Shown piece after piece: positions 8,485 through 17,823 of a stretch of 64,000 nucleotides of DNA. Source of the DNA: Mesorhizobium sp. J8 (GTDB taxonomy: Bacteria; Pseudomonadota; Alphaproteobacteria; Rhizobiales; Rhizobiaceae); assembly GCF_016591715.1 (NCBI RefSeq), contig NZ_AP024109.1, forward strand, positions 1-64,000, read 5' to 3'. The notes beneath the pieces were generated by a model, which was not told where the DNA came from, did not search any database, and saw only the letters and a list, made by a program, of their open reading frames with translations. Both the position numbers and the translations under genes were made by a program. How positions within the stretch are numbered: position 1 is the first letter of the stretch; each line of letters opens with the position of its first letter.

Positions 8485-9102
8485 CTACTGCACCGAGCCG
8501 ACCAGCACCGCCTGGCCGTCGCGGATCGAGACCCAGCGTCCGGTGTTGTCGATCGCCTGGCGCTTGAGGAAGCGGTAGCCGGTCGCGTCCCAGGCTTTGA
8601 CCTTGTCGGTCAGGTTGTCGAGCACGTAGTCACCCTTGTCGGTGCGCACCGTCAGCACCGAATGGCCCTCGCCATCGGGCTTGCGCACGACGGTGATCAA
8701 AAGGTCGGCCAGCGACATGCCAAGCCGGTAGAGCTGACGCCGCTTTTCCAGCACATAGTCCTCGCAATCGCCATAGCCGTCATCCGGATAGGCCCAGACT
8801 TCGTCCTTGCCGTAGTGATCGAGGTCGCTCATCGGCTTGACGGCGGCATTCACCTTGGCGGTCACGTTGATCAGCCGACGCCACAAACTATCCGTCATCC
8901 TGGCCGGCTCGAGATCGACCGGATGGATGTTGCATTCGCTGGGATTCGACTTGCAGAAATCATAATGGCCGATCGGCTGCGACGTTAGGCCGCCCGTGGT
9001 CATGGCGCCTGCCGCCCAGGCCGGCACTGCCCAATGCGCAGAGATCGCCAATCCTGCGGCTGCACACAAACGCAGAATCCGCGTCATTGCTGAGGAAGTC
9101 AT
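8485..9102 (-). CDS. Transglutaminase-like cysteine peptidase (BTLCP family)
   Basis: This 205-aa secreted protein has an N-terminal signal peptide ending near AWA-AGA (residue 30). The catalytic triad of bacterial transglutaminase-like cysteine proteinases is visible: Cys113 in GDCEDY, His147 in GEGHSVL and Asp162 in VLDNL. Relatives such as LapG cleave adhesins at the cell surface under c-di-GMP control, but no LapD-type partner is in this window, so the substrate is unknown. It stands alone, convergent with the XRE gene. Confidence 0.9.
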   Translation of the reverse strand: MTSSAMTRILRLCAAAGLAISAHWAVPAWAAGAMTTGGLTSQPIGHYDFCKSNPSECNIHPVDLEPARMTDSLWRRLINVTAKVNAAVKPMSDLDHYGKDEVWAYPDDGYGDCEDYVLEKRRQLYRLGMSLADLLITVVRKPDGEGHSVLTVRTDKGDYVLDNLTDKVKAWDATGYRFLKRQAIDNTGRWVSIRDGQAVLVGSVQ

Positions 9103-9260
9103 TGCCCCCGCCCTGTTCTTTATTAACGAAACGTTAAGGGCGATTTACAGTCCGTGTCAATTAGAGACGACGGTCCGTTTGACGGCATGGTTACCTGGAC
9201 GATCCCGTAGCGGCACTTTCGCAACAGAGGCATGGGCGCAACACCGAGGGCCGCTAGCGC

Positions 9261-9342
9261 GATTCCAGGAAAAGTGCGCCACCGTCTGGAATTGCGCAAA
9301 ACGAGGAGATAGAGCGGTTCGCCGTTTCCGTGAAACGCGTTA
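9261..9342. repeat. Dispersed element, family C, copy 1
   Basis: The sequence begins GATTCCAGGAAAAGTG, continues through TCTGGAATTGCGC and ends AGCGGTTCGCCGTTTCCG with TGAAACGC. It matches copies at 31910-31970, 33161-33259 and 62956-63046. It fills the gap between the protease promoter and the end of phaZ. Confidence 0.65.
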
Positions 9343-9364
9343 GGCAGCAAGGAGCTTGCGCCTT

Positions 9365-10642
9365 TCAGCCTTTTGCGGAACGGACCAGCTTTGGCTTTGC
9401 CGCCACCCGGTTCTGGCGCCCATAGCTGGAAACGAAGTCGACGATGCGCGGCACGATTTCCGAGCGGAAGCGCGAGCCGTTGAAGACGCCGTAATGGCCC
9501 ACGGCCGGCTGCATGTAGTGCGCATGTCTGTCGGCCGGGAGGTTGACGCACAGCTCATGCGCGGCCTGGGTCTGGCCGAGACCGGAAATGTCGTCGTTCT
9601 CGCCCTCGATGGTCAGCAGCGCTACGTTGCGGATCGCAGTGCAATCGACCGGCTCGCCGCGATGCGTCATCTCGCCTTTCGGCAGGGCGTGGCGCACGAA
9701 CACGGTGTCGACCGTCTGCAAATAGAATTCCGCCGTCAGGTCCATCACCGCCAGGTATTCGTCGTAGAAGTCGCGATGCTTCTCGGCGCTGTCGCCGTCG
9801 TTTTTCACAAGGTGCATGAAGAAGTCCTTGTGGGCGATGATGTGGCGGTCGAGATTCATGCTCATGAAGCCCGAAAGCTGCAGGAAGCCCGGATAGACCT
9901 CGCGGCCGAATCCCGGCACCGGCCACGGCGCCTGCATGATGACATTGTCGCGGAACCAGTCGATGCCCTTCTCCTCGGCCAGAAGATTGACCGCGGTCGG
10001 GTTGCGCCGGGTGTCGACCGGGCCGCCCATCAGCGTCATGGTCGAGGGCACGAAGGGATCGCCGCGCTTCTCCATCACCGCCACCGCCGCCAGCACCGGC
10101 ACCGAAGGCTGGCACACGGCCATCACATGCGTGTCGGGGCCAAGCGCGTGGAACATCTCGATGACGTAGTCGATATAGTCATCGAGATCGAAAGTGCCTT
10201 GCGAGACCGGCACCATGCGGGCGTCGACCCAGTCGGTGATGTGCACGTCGGCATAAGGCAGCATCGCCTCGACCGTGCCGCGCAGCAGCGTCGCGTAGTG
10301 GCCCGACATCGGCGCCACGATCAGAAGCTTCGGATCGGGTTTGCGGCCGGCGGGCAGCGCGCGCTCGAAACGGATGAGATTGCAGAAGGGTTTCGACCAG
10401 ATCGTCTTTTCCGTGACGGCGACGCTCTTCCAATCGACCACGGTCTTGTCCAGGCCGAATTGCGGCTTGCCGTAGCGACGCGTGGTGCGCTCGAAGAGCT
10501 CGGCGGTTGCGGCGACCGAGCGGCCGAAGGGCGTGTGGGAAATCGGATTGAGCGGATTGGAGTAGAAGAGCCGCACCGCGTCGGCATAGAGGCGCGCGGG
10601 CTGCAGCGCCGCATGGTTCATTTCGTAGAGCTGGTAGAACAT
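9365..10642 (-). CDS. phaZ: Intracellular poly(3-hydroxybutyrate) depolymerase
   Basis: This 425-aa cytoplasmic enzyme mobilises stored polyhydroxybutyrate, yielding 3-hydroxybutyrate oligomers. It belongs to the intracellular PhaZ family of alpha/beta hydrolases, in which the usual lipase-box serine is replaced by cysteine; here the nucleophile is most likely Cys177 in VMAVCQPSVP. The charge-relay Asp (ENDDISG) and His (PAVGHYGVFNG) follow near the C-terminus. No signal peptide is seen. The gene is single, with family C repeat sequence just downstream. Confidence 0.93.
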   Translation of the reverse strand: MFYQLYEMNHAALQPARLYADAVRLFYSNPLNPISHTPFGRSVAATAELFERTTRRYGKPQFGLDKTVVDWKSVAVTEKTIWSKPFCNLIRFERALPAGRKPDPKLLIVAPMSGHYATLLRGTVEAMLPYADVHITDWVDARMVPVSQGTFDLDDYIDYVIEMFHALGPDTHVMAVCQPSVPVLAAVAVMEKRGDPFVPSTMTLMGGPVDTRRNPTAVNLLAEEKGIDWFRDNVIMQAPWPVPGFGREVYPGFLQLSGFMSMNLDRHIIAHKDFFMHLVKNDGDSAEKHRDFYDEYLAVMDLTAEFYLQTVDTVFVRHALPKGEMTHRGEPVDCTAIRNVALLTIEGENDDISGLGQTQAAHELCVNLPADRHAHYMQPAVGHYGVFNGSRFRSEIVPRIVDFVSSYGRQNRVAAKPKLVRSAKG

Positions 10643-10871
10643 CGCGAACCCCGCTGCCGTCCGAAGACCAAAAGGACGACGGACAGCGCCGAGCCTTGAA
10701 TGTCTCCCGGCGAGGTTAACAAGATATTGTTGCGATGCAATACGTCATTTTGTCTGACGAATGCATCTTTGGTCCAACCTGTTGAAAATCAGCCTTGGGC
10801 GGCGGAGCCGGCTCAATGTGCGCTGCGGCAATGTGAAGGATATGTGTCCGACCCCTCATGCCGGACACCGG

Positions 10872-10910
10872 CCACGATCCGGAACCCTTGAGGTTGGCAT
10901 CGGATCGTGG
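10872..10910 (-). terminator. Inverted repeat downstream of rlpA, possible terminator
   Basis: A perfect 10-bp inverted repeat, CCACGATCCG (10872-10881) with CGGATCGTGG (10901-10910), encloses a 19-base loop. It lies 27 bases after the rlpA stop. No clear T run follows on the minus strand, so it could be a weak terminator or an RNA-stabilising hairpin. Confidence 0.45.
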
Positions 10911-10937
10911 TGCGACGGCTGGTTCCCGTGCAGCGTA

Positions 10938-11300
10938 TCAGACGCGCGCCATGCAGACCGCGGTGTGGCCCGAACCGATGAAACCGAGCTGGCTGGCGGC
11001 GCCGCGGGAGAGATCCAGCATGCGTCCCCTCACGAACGGACCGCGATCGTTGATGCGGACGACGACGCTGCGGCCGTTGTTCTTGTTGGTGACCCTGAGC
11101 TTGGTGCCGAAGGGGAGCGAGCGGTGGGCGGCGGTCAGCGCCGATGGGTTCATGCGTTCTCCCGAGGCGGTTCTGGAATGCAGCGCATACCAGGAAGCGC
11201 GGCCGCACTGCGCGGCGGCCGAGGAGGCGGACGACGCGCCGGCCATCAGGCCAGCCGCGATCGTTACCGCGACGAGCGCGGTCTGGTTGGTTTTCTTCAT
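10938..11300 (-). CDS. rlpA: RlpA family septal-ring lytic transglycosylase-like protein
   Basis: This 120-aa protein has a signal peptide (cut near residue 30, SSAAAQ) and one double-psi beta-barrel domain, with the family motifs [16 protein letters not shown] (33-48), [12 protein letters not shown] and [20 protein letters not shown]. RlpA proteins cleave peptide-free glycan strands at the septum. This copy is minimal and lacks the SPOR domain of longer RlpA proteins, so septal targeting would need another route and catalytic activity is not certain. Confidence 0.9.
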   Translation of the reverse strand: MKKTNQTALVAVTIAAGLMAGASSASSAAAQCGRASWYALHSRTASGERMNPSALTAAHRSLPFGTKLRVTNKNNGRSVVVRINDRGPFVRGRMLDLSRGAASQLGFIGSGHTAVCMARV

Positions 11301-11609
11301 GCTTTGGGGGAGGCTCCGTTGATCGAATAGCCCCGCCTAGGTGCCGAATGAGGCGGGAAATGCGGCAGCCTTCTGGCGGTTCCATGGCGACGGCACACGT
11401 TTGGAGTCACCGCGAAACAGTTTGTCATGCTATTTCTGGAGCCGGAGAGGCGTATTCTTCATGAATATCGGACCGGCATCCGGGACGTTCCGGGCAAGAT
11501 CGGTCCCTCAGGATTTGCAGTACAGGGGAACCGGACTGTTTCGATTCCTCAGTGTCTTTTGTTGCGTCACGTCGCCGTGCAGGATCGACTTTTGGAGAGG
11601 GTCCAACCG
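11301..11609. other. Intergenic region between rlpA and a small membrane gene
   Basis: This 309-base gap holds the divergent promoters of rlpA and the 61-aa gene. The only structure I see is a 7-bp hairpin, CCCGCCT (11332-11338) with AGGCGGG (11351-11357). No credible gene is present. Confidence 0.5.
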
Positions 11610-11795
11610 ATGCGATTGATCAGGTTTGTGCTGGCGCTGATCGTGCTGGCTCTCGGCGCGCTGTGGTCGCTGCAAGGCCTCGGCCTCGTCAAGGGCAGCT
11701 TCATGACCGGCCAGACGCAATGGCTCTATATCGGCCTCGTCACCATGCTGGTCGGCGTGGTCGGGCTGCGCTGGGCGAACCGCTCGCGCATCTGA
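11610..11795 (+). CDS. Small two-helix membrane protein
   Basis: This 61-aa protein of unknown function has two predicted membrane helices (about residues 4-24 and 37-54) joined by a short loop, with a basic C-terminus. ATG 11610 is supported by GGAGAGG at 11594-11600, nine bases upstream. The open frame continues upstream, but the extra residues are not hydrophobic and lack a ribosome binding site. It is convergent with ssuB. Confidence 0.65.
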   Translation: MRLIRFVLALIVLALGALWSLQGLGLVKGSFMTGQTQWLYIGLVTMLVGVVGLRWANRSRI

Positions 11796-11832
11796 CCTTG
11801 CGCGCGTGATCTTGTGATCTAGCGCTGCGCGC

Positions 11833-12633
11833 TCAAGCCCGGCCGAACAGATGGTCCAGGATGGCGCCTTCGATTTGGGCAAGCTCGGCCGAGCCGTGCC
11901 GTCGCGGCCGGGCCACCGGCACGGCAAGGTCGAGAGCGATCTTGCCGGCGCCGATCACGACAACGCGGTCGGCGAGCGCGACAGCTTCGCCGACATCATG
12001 TGTCACCAGCACGGCGGCGAACTTCTGGTCGAGCCATATGCGTTCCAGAAGCTGCTGCATCTCGATGCGGGTCAGGGCGTCGAGCGCGCCGAGCGGCTCG
12101 TCCAGCGCCAGGATCTCCGGTTGGCCGACCAGGGCGCGCGCAAGCGCCACGCGCTGCTTCTGGCCGCCCGACAGCACTGACGGCCACTCGTCGGCGCGAT
12201 CGACGAGCCCGACCTTGTCCAGCATGGCAAGCGCCCGCTGCCTGGCCTCGGTGCCGCCGGCGATGCCGGTCAGCCCGATCTCGACATTCTTCACCACGCT
12301 CATCCAGGGCAGGAGCCGCGGTTCCTGGAACATGAAGCGCGTGCGGCTGTCGCCTTCCTCGTCTGAGAGGGTCAGCGAACCGCTGCTCGGGCGGTCGAGC
12401 CCGGCCAGCAGCCGAAGCAGCGTGCTCTTGCCGCAGCCGCTCTTGCCGATGACGGCGAGGAATTGTCCGGCCCGCACGTCGAGGCTGATGCCGTCGAGCA
12501 CGATCTTGTCGCCGAAAGATTTCCGGACGTCCTTGAAGGCGAAGGCCCGGCGGCCCTCGACGGAGCCGATCGTGCGGCTGGTCGCCGGCGTGGCGACGAG
12601 GGAGCGCGCTGCGGTGAGGGTGGCGGCCGGCAT
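11833..12633 (-). CDS. ssuB: Aliphatic sulfonate ABC transporter ATP-binding protein
   Basis: This 266-aa ATPase energises sulfonate import. Walker A (GKSGCGKST), the ABC signature (LSGGQKQR), Walker B (ILALDEP) and the switch His (THDVGEA) are intact. I chose ATG 12633, preceded by GAGGA; the frame stays open far upstream through ssuC without similarity. It is the last gene of the ssuADCB cluster, 8 bases after ssuC. Substrate choice is inferred from the neighbouring SsuD monooxygenase. Confidence 0.92.
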   Translation of the reverse strand: MPAATLTAARSLVATPATSRTIGSVEGRRAFAFKDVRKSFGDKIVLDGISLDVRAGQFLAVIGKSGCGKSTLLRLLAGLDRPSSGSLTLSDEEGDSRTRFMFQEPRLLPWMSVVKNVEIGLTGIAGGTEARQRALAMLDKVGLVDRADEWPSVLSGGQKQRVALARALVGQPEILALDEPLGALDALTRIEMQQLLERIWLDQKFAAVLVTHDVGEAVALADRVVVIGAGKIALDLAVPVARPRRHGSAELAQIEGAILDHLFGRA

Positions 12634-12641
12634 CTTTGTCC

Positions 12642-13421
12642 TCAGCCCTTCTGGAACGCTGGATGCCAGCCGAGCGACAGCCGCTCGAGCAGACGGGCCA
12701 GGCTGTCGGCGAGCTTGCCGAGCAGCGCGTAGATCAGGATCGACAGCACCACGACATCGATCAGCAGGAACTCGCGCGCCTGCATGGCCATGTAGCCGAG
12801 GCCTGAGCTGGCCGAGATCGTCTCGGCGACGATCAGGGTCAGCCACATGATGCCCAGCGCATAGCGCAGGCCGACGAAGATCGAGGGCAGCGCGCCGGGC
12901 AGGATCACGCGGAAGAACAAGGCGCGCCGGTCGAGCCCGTAGACGCGGCCCATCTCGACCAGCTGCGGATCGACGCCCTGGATGCCGAGCAGCGTGTTGA
13001 CATAGATCGGAAAGAACACGCCGAGCGCCACCAGGAAGAGTTTTGCTTCCTCGTCGATGCCGAACCACAGGATGACCAGCGGGATCAGCGCCAGATGCGG
13101 TATGTTGCGGATCATCTGCAGCGTCGTGTCGGTCAGCCCGCGGCTGAGCCGCGACAATCCGTTGGCAAGGCCGAGCGCGAAGCCGATCGAGCCGCCTATG
13201 GCGAAGCCGGACAGCGCGCGCAGGGTGGAGACGCCGATGTTACGGATCAGCTCGCCGGAGAGGGTCAGCCGCCAGAAGGCCTCGGCCACGGCACTCGGCG
13301 CCGGCAGCACATTGGCCGGGATCAGGCCCGCGCGGCTGGCGATCTCCCAGCCTGCGATGATTGCCGCCGGCAGCAACCAGCCGGCCGCGCCGTTGCGGGC
13401 AAGGCGCGTGGCCAGGCTCAC
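12642..13421 (-). CDS. ssuC: Aliphatic sulfonate ABC transporter permease
   Basis: This 259-aa inner-membrane permease has about six hydrophobic segments and the EAA loop typical of binding-protein-dependent importers ([21 protein letters not shown], near residues 160-180). The GTG start at 13421 overlaps the ssuD stop in a GTGA, which fixes the start. Together with SsuB and SsuA it would form the sulfonate importer. Confidence 0.92.
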   Translation of the reverse strand: MSLATRLARNGAAGWLLPAAIIAGWEIASRAGLIPANVLPAPSAVAEAFWRLTLSGELIRNIGVSTLRALSGFAIGGSIGFALGLANGLSRLSRGLTDTTLQMIRNIPHLALIPLVILWFGIDEEAKLFLVALGVFFPIYVNTLLGIQGVDPQLVEMGRVYGLDRRALFFRVILPGALPSIFVGLRYALGIMWLTLIVAETISASSGLGYMAMQAREFLLIDVVVLSILIYALLGKLADSLARLLERLSLGWHPAFQKG

Positions 13422-14575
13422 GACGCCGCCTGCAGGCGGCCGGCGCCGTGGAAGCCGACCGAGAATTCGTTGGCGATGTCCTTGTGCGCCTTGAGCCGGC
13501 TGGTGCCGAGACCGAGGCTGGGGAACAGGAGCTCGGCGACCCGGTAGGCCTCCTCGAGATGCGGGTAGCCCGAGCCGATGATGGTGTCGATGCCGATAGC
13601 CTGGTATTCGCGGATGCGCTCGACGATCTGCTCCGGCATACCGACCAGCGCCGTGCCGGCACCGCCGCGCACCAGGCCGACGCCGGCCCAAAGATTCGGC
13701 GAGACGACGAGCCGGTCGCGCCGGCCGCCATGCAGCTCGGCCATGCGCCGCTGCCCGACCGAATCCATCTCCTTGAGGAAGCGCGCCTGCGCATTCTCGA
13801 TCTGCGCGTCGGTGACATGGCTGATCAGCCGTTCGGCGGCGCGCCAGGCCTCGTCCTCGGTCTCGCGCACGATGAAATGCAGGCGGATGCCGAACCGCAG
13901 CTTGCGGCCCCGCCGCGCCGCCTTCTCGCGCGCCGAGGCGATCTTGCCGGCCACTTGCGCCGGCGGCTCGCCCCAGGTGAGATACATGTCGACGAGGTCG
14001 GCCGCGAGCTGCTGGCCGGCCTCGGAGGAGCCGCCGAAATAAAGCGGCGGCCGCTCCTGCAGCGGCAACAGATCGAGCCGGCCGTTCTCGACGTGGTAAT
14101 ATCTGCCTTCGAAATTCACCCGCTCGCCCGAGACCAGGCCGCGCCAGATGGCGAGGAATTCCTGCGCCTGCGCGTAGCGCTCGTCATGCGGCAGGAACAC
14201 GCCGTCGCCGGCAAGCTCGGTCGGGTTGCCGCCGACCACGACATTGAGCAGCAGGCGGCCGTTGCTCAGCCGGTCGAGCGCCGCGGTCTGGCGCGCCGCG
14301 AAGGTCGGCAGCGTCACGCCGGGCCTCAGCGCGACCAGGAATTTCAGCCTCTCGGTCAACGTCGCGAGGCCGGTGGCGGTGATCCAGGAATCCTCGCAGT
14401 TCTGCCCGGTGGGCAACAGCACGCCGGGGAAGCCCAGCCGGTCGACCGCCTGCGCGATCTCCTTGAAGTAGCCGAATTCGGGCGGACGCTGCTGCTTCTC
14501 GGTGCCGAGATAGGAGCCGTCGCCATGTGTGGGGATGAACCAGAAGAAATCGAGCGGGCTTGATGATGCGGTCAT
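13418..14575 (-). CDS. ssuD: FMNH2-dependent alkanesulfonate monooxygenase
   Basis: This 385-aa luciferase-like enzyme cleaves alkanesulfonates to aldehyde and sulfite using reduced FMN. The family's N-terminus ([17 protein letters not shown]), the GQNCEDSW segment near residues 58-65 and the C-terminal [12 protein letters not shown] match SsuD closely, and the length is the usual one. ATG 14575 gives the conserved N-terminus; an upstream TTG at 14605 is less likely. No SsuE flavin reductase is in the window, so reduced flavin must come from elsewhere. Confidence 0.95.
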   Translation of the reverse strand: MTASSSPLDFFWFIPTHGDGSYLGTEKQQRPPEFGYFKEIAQAVDRLGFPGVLLPTGQNCEDSWITATGLATLTERLKFLVALRPGVTLPTFAARQTAALDRLSNGRLLLNVVVGGNPTELAGDGVFLPHDERYAQAQEFLAIWRGLVSGERVNFEGRYYHVENGRLDLLPLQERPPLYFGGSSEAGQQLAADLVDMYLTWGEPPAQVAGKIASAREKAARRGRKLRFGIRLHFIVRETEDEAWRAAERLISHVTDAQIENAQARFLKEMDSVGQRRMAELHGGRRDRLVVSPNLWAGVGLVRGGAGTALVGMPEQIVERIREYQAIGIDTIIGSGYPHLEEAYRVAELLFPSLGLGTSRLKAHKDIANEFSVGFHGAGRLQAAS

Positions 14576-14649
14576 GGCTGGCACTCGGGGTAAAGACGGT
14601 CGCAAACAAGGCGGCGCCGAGCGGCGAATGCCCGGCGCCGTGAAAGGAA

Positions 14650-15621
14650 TCAGTTGCCCGGCGCGGTCCAGACGGCGTCGGATATGCGCACCGCTTTCGG
14701 GATCAGCCCGAGCTTGAAGAAGCGGTCTGCCGTCGCCTGCTGGCCGGCGACGATCTCGTCGGTGATCGGATAGATGCCGAACCTGGTGCGGTTGGCGGCG
14801 ATCGTCTGCGCGTCGAGCGGCACGCCGGTCACCTCATGCAGCGCCTCGGCCACCTTGTCGCGGTTCTGGTCGGCCCATTTGGCCGCGTCGCCGAGCGCGG
14901 CGATCGTCGTCGAGACGAAATCCGGATGCGCCTTGGCGAAATCCTTGTTGGCGAGGAAATAGGTGTTGACCTTGAGCACGTCGCTGGAGCGGGCAAGCAC
15001 GCGCGGCTGGTAGCGGGTCTCGGCGATGGCGAAGAACGGATCCCACACCGCCCAGGCGTCGATCTGGTCGCTGGCGAAGGCGGCGGCCGCATCGGCCGGG
15101 CTGAGATAGACTGGCGTGACCTGGTCGAACGGGATGCCGGTCTTTTCCAGCGCCGCGACCAGGAGATTGTGCGCGCTGGTGCCCTTGCCGACGCCGATGC
15201 GCTTGCCCTTGAGATCGGCCAGCGACTGGATCGGCGAGCCCGGCTTGACGAAGATCGCCTCACCCTCGCCATTGGAGGGCAGCGCCGCCGCATAGACGAT
15301 GTTGGCCCCCGCCGACTGGCCGAAGATCGGCGGCGCGTCGCCGGTCCAGCCGACATCGATGGCGCCGACATTCAAGGCCTCCACCAGCGGCGGGCCGGCG
15401 GTGAACTCGACCCACTTCACCGCCACGCCCTTGTCGGCCAGCGCCTTCTCGATGATCTGCTGCTGCCGGGCGATCACCGGGAGGCCGGTCTTCTGGTAGC
15501 CGATGTTGAACGCCTTGAGCTCCTGCGCGGCGGCGCCAGGGGATGTCGTCCCAAGGGATGCGGCAAAGGCCGCCGCTGCCAGCAGGCCGACGCCGAAAGC
15601 GCGTCTCGTCAGATTGAACAT
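14650..15621 (-). CDS. ssuA: Sulfonate ABC transporter substrate-binding protein
   Basis: This 323-aa periplasmic protein captures sulfonates for the SsuBC importer. A signal peptide with two arginines (LTRRAFGVG) precedes a hydrophobic core and an alanine-rich cleavage region near residue 32. The mature part has the SsuA/THI5-like fold with the [16 protein letters not shown] motif and [18 protein letters not shown]. It is the first gene of ssuADCB. A 22-bp motif shared with the tauA promoter lies 57 bases upstream. Confidence 0.93.
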   Translation of the reverse strand: MFNLTRRAFGVGLLAAAAFAASLGTTSPGAAAQELKAFNIGYQKTGLPVIARQQQIIEKALADKGVAVKWVEFTAGPPLVEALNVGAIDVGWTGDAPPIFGQSAGANIVYAAALPSNGEGEAIFVKPGSPIQSLADLKGKRIGVGKGTSAHNLLVAALEKTGIPFDQVTPVYLSPADAAAAFASDQIDAWAVWDPFFAIAETRYQPRVLARSSDVLKVNTYFLANKDFAKAHPDFVSTTIAALGDAAKWADQNRDKVAEALHEVTGVPLDAQTIAANRTRFGIYPITDEIVAGQQATADRFFKLGLIPKAVRISDAVWTAPGN

Positions 15622-15678
15622 GACCCTCTCCTTCGATGGCCCGGGCTGCCGGGCCGTTGGGAATGGAGCAAGGCTAGG

Positions 15679-15700
15679 TAAATCTATAAAGTTAGTAGAG
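15679..15700 (-). promoter_or_regulatory. Motif upstream of ssuA shared with tauA
   Basis: On the coding strand the motif reads CTCTACTAACTTTATAGA then TTTA, 57 bases before the ssuA start. It matches the sequence upstream of tauA at 18 of 22 positions. ATAGATTTA could include the -10 box, with CTCTAC as the operator or upstream part. A LysR-type sulfur regulator (CysB/Cbl-like) is a reasonable candidate binder, but this is inference. Confidence 0.55.
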
Positions 15701-15781
15701 GAACGATCTTGCGAGTTCTGCCGATGGGATGGAATTATTTTCTGGGCCTACCTTTGAAGGCGCGAGAGGCTGGCGTCCCTA

Positions 15782-16009
15782 TCACTGCGACCAGTACTGC
15801 CAGGCCCAATAGAAGCTCTCGTCGCGGGGTGGTAGGCGATCGCGGTCGCCGGCGAGAAGCACCGGCGTCGGCGATTTCGGTTCGTCCTGCGATCGCCCGT
15901 CCTCCGGGGACCTCTCGCTCGGCGGCAGGCGCAACAGCCAAGCGCCGACATGCGCGAACAGCACTGCGGTGGAATGGGTCACAAGTCCTACTCCTTCGCT
16001 TTCGTTCAT
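15782..16009 (-). CDS. Possible small protein coupled to tauC
   Basis: A 75-codon frame starts with an ATG that overlaps the tauC stop (ATGA at 16006-16009). That is the same coupling used between the other genes of this cluster. The predicted peptide has a hydrophobic N-terminal part (residues about 10-27), a polar proline- and arginine-rich middle and an aromatic end (FYWAWQYWSQ). I recognise no family. The overlap favours real translation, while the high-GC setting, which keeps many frames open, argues for caution. Confidence 0.4.
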   Translation of the reverse strand: MNESEGVGLVTHSTAVLFAHVGAWLLRLPPSERSPEDGRSQDEPKSPTPVLLAGDRDRLPPRDESFYWAWQYWSQ

Positions 16010-16869
16010 TCCCGCCCCGCCCAGGGCACCAGCACGCGCTCGATCCGGCGGATGATGAATTCCAGCGCAAAGGCGATCATCGCGATCACCAGGATGCCCA
16101 TCACCACCACGTCGGTGACCAGGAATTGCGCCGCCGACTGGATCATGAAGCCGAGCCCCCGCGACGCGGCGACCAGTTCGGCCGCGACCAGCGTCGACCA
16201 GCCGGCGCCGAGCGCGATGCGCAGGCCGGTGAGGATCGACGGCAGGGCGCTGGGCAGGATCACATGGCGGATGACTTGGCCGCGCGTGGCGCCGAGAGCG
16301 CGCGCCGCGTCGACACGCTCGCGCGAGACGCCGCGCACGCCGGCGGCGGTCGATAGCGCCACCGGCGCCAGCATGGCGATGGCGATCACCAGGATCTTCG
16401 ACGGTTCGCCGATGCCGAACCAGATGATGATCAGCGGCAGGTAGGCGAGCGGCGGGATCGGCCGCAGGAATTCGAGAAGCGGATCGAACACGCCGCGCCC
16501 GATCCGGCTGATGCCGATGGCGAGGCCGACCGGGACCCCGACGAGGATGGCTGCGATTAGCGCCGCGAACACGCGCCAGAGCGACGCGAGGGTATGCTGA
16601 ATGAGCGTCGCATCGACGAACCCGTCGCGGGCGACGACGACGAACTTGGCCCAGACCGCGGCCGGCGAGGGCAGGAAGACCGGCGACACCAGCTGCAGCG
16701 AGGCCGAAGCCGTCCAGGCGGCGAGCAGCACCAGGATGGTGACCGCACTGACCAGCCTGGCTGAGACCGCCCGTCTCGGCCTCGGCCGCGGCCGCGACCA
16801 TGGCACGGAAAACCCGTCGGTCTCGTCGGCTTTCGCGGCGGGACGTTCGCTATAGGCGCCGATGCTCAT
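16006..16869 (-). CDS. tauC: Taurine/sulfonate ABC transporter permease
   Basis: This 287-aa permease has a polar arginine-rich N-terminus, about six membrane segments and the EAA-loop motif (ALGATRGQVIRHVILPSALPS near residues 196-216). I chose ATG 16869, which overlaps the tauB stop (ATGA). Its order after tauA and tauB identifies it as the membrane subunit of a second sulfonate importer beside SsuABC. The cluster has no TauD dioxygenase, so the exact substrate is uncertain. Confidence 0.9.
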   Translation of the reverse strand: MSIGAYSERPAAKADETDGFSVPWSRPRPRPRRAVSARLVSAVTILVLLAAWTASASLQLVSPVFLPSPAAVWAKFVVVARDGFVDATLIQHTLASLWRVFAALIAAILVGVPVGLAIGISRIGRGVFDPLLEFLRPIPPLAYLPLIIIWFGIGEPSKILVIAIAMLAPVALSTAAGVRGVSRERVDAARALGATRGQVIRHVILPSALPSILTGLRIALGAGWSTLVAAELVAASRGLGFMIQSAAQFLVTDVVVMGILVIAMIAFALEFIIRRIERVLVPWAGRE

Positions 16870-17654
16870 GCCGCCTCTCCCTCGAAGATCGCATCGGTGA
16901 GCTCCGCGCGGGCCGCGGCAAAGCCGGGATCCGCCTTGATCGCGCGGATCGGCTCGCCGGCCGCGTAGCGGCGGCCGAAATCCGTTTCGAAAGTTCGCAC
17001 CACATGGCCGGGTCCCGGCGCCAGCACGACGATGCGGGTGGCAAGCACCAGCGCCTCCTCGATGCCGTGCGTCACCATCAGCACGCCGACCCGGGCCGCC
17101 GCCCACAGGTCGAGCAGCGTCGTCTGCATGCGCTCGCGCGTCAGCGCGTCCAGCGCGCCGAGCGGCTCGTCGAGCAGAAGGAATTCGGGTTCGGCGGCCA
17201 AGGCGCGGGCAAGGCCGACGCGCTGGCGCATGCCGCCGGAAAGCTCCCAGATGCGCTTGTCGCCGGCATCGCCGAGCTTGACCAGCGACAAAAGCTCGTC
17301 GGCGCGGCGCGCCCTCTTGTCGGCGGATACGCCCCGCAGCCTGAGCGCGAACGCGACATTTTCCCGCGCCGTCAGCCAGGGGAACAAAGCATCGTTCTGG
17401 AACACCACGGCGCGGTTCGGCCCGGGCCCGGTGATCGGCCGGCCGCCAATTGTGGCCAAGCCACTCACGGGCTCGACCAGGCCGGCGGCGACGTTGAGCA
17501 GCGAGGTCTTGCCGCAGCCGGACCGGCCGACCAGCACGACGAAGTCGCCCCTGCCCGAATCGCTTTTGCCGATGTCCAGCGAAACGCGCTCGACCGCCGG
17601 CGCCGGCTGCCCGTCATAATGGACGCTGACCTTGTCGAGGATGAGATGCGTCAT
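16866..17654 (-). CDS. tauB: Taurine/sulfonate ABC transporter ATP-binding protein
   Basis: This 262-aa ATPase has Walker A (GRSGCGKTS), signature (LSGGMRQR), Walker B (FLLLDEP) and the H-loop (THGIEEA) intact. The N-terminal THLILDKVSVHYDG and the later GRPITGPGPNRAVVFQ resemble TauB proteins. ATG 17654 begins the conserved part. It is separated from tauA by 169 bases that contain a strong hairpin, so tauA mRNA may be more abundant than tauBC. Confidence 0.9.
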   Translation of the reverse strand: MTHLILDKVSVHYDGQPAPAVERVSLDIGKSDSGRGDFVVLVGRSGCGKTSLLNVAAGLVEPVSGLATIGGRPITGPGPNRAVVFQNDALFPWLTARENVAFALRLRGVSADKRARRADELLSLVKLGDAGDKRIWELSGGMRQRVGLARALAAEPEFLLLDEPLGALDALTRERMQTTLLDLWAAARVGVLMVTHGIEEALVLATRIVVLAPGPGHVVRTFETDFGRRYAAGEPIRAIKADPGFAAARAELTDAIFEGEAA

Positions 17655-17692
17655 TCGGGCCTCTGCTGGACCAAGGCTTTTGGATCCTGGGG

Positions 17693-17733
17693 CCTGCCCC
17701 GAAGCCGCGCCTCGTAAGCGGCTTCGGGACAGG
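17693..17733. other. Hairpin between tauA and tauB
   Basis: A 16-bp stem with one mismatch, CCTGCCCCGAAGCCGC (17693-17708) with GCGGCTTCGGGACAGG (17718-17733), encloses a 9-base loop. It lies between tauA and tauB on the transcribed strand. Such hairpins often stabilise the upstream mRNA of a binding-protein gene or partly terminate transcription. No T run follows, so complete termination is unlikely. Confidence 0.6.
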
Positions 17734-17823
17734 CAAGCGCAAGGCCAGGGAAGAAGGGGCCGCGCTTGTCGGACAATCCCCGGAAAGGCGGTCATCCTTC
17801 CGGGAATTGCCATGGAGAAAGGC

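Noticed and set aside
15735..16070. 111-codon minus-strand frame overlapping the tauC end
   Set aside because: It overlaps tauC in another frame and has no ribosome site. The ATGA-coupled frame at 15782-16009 is the better candidate.
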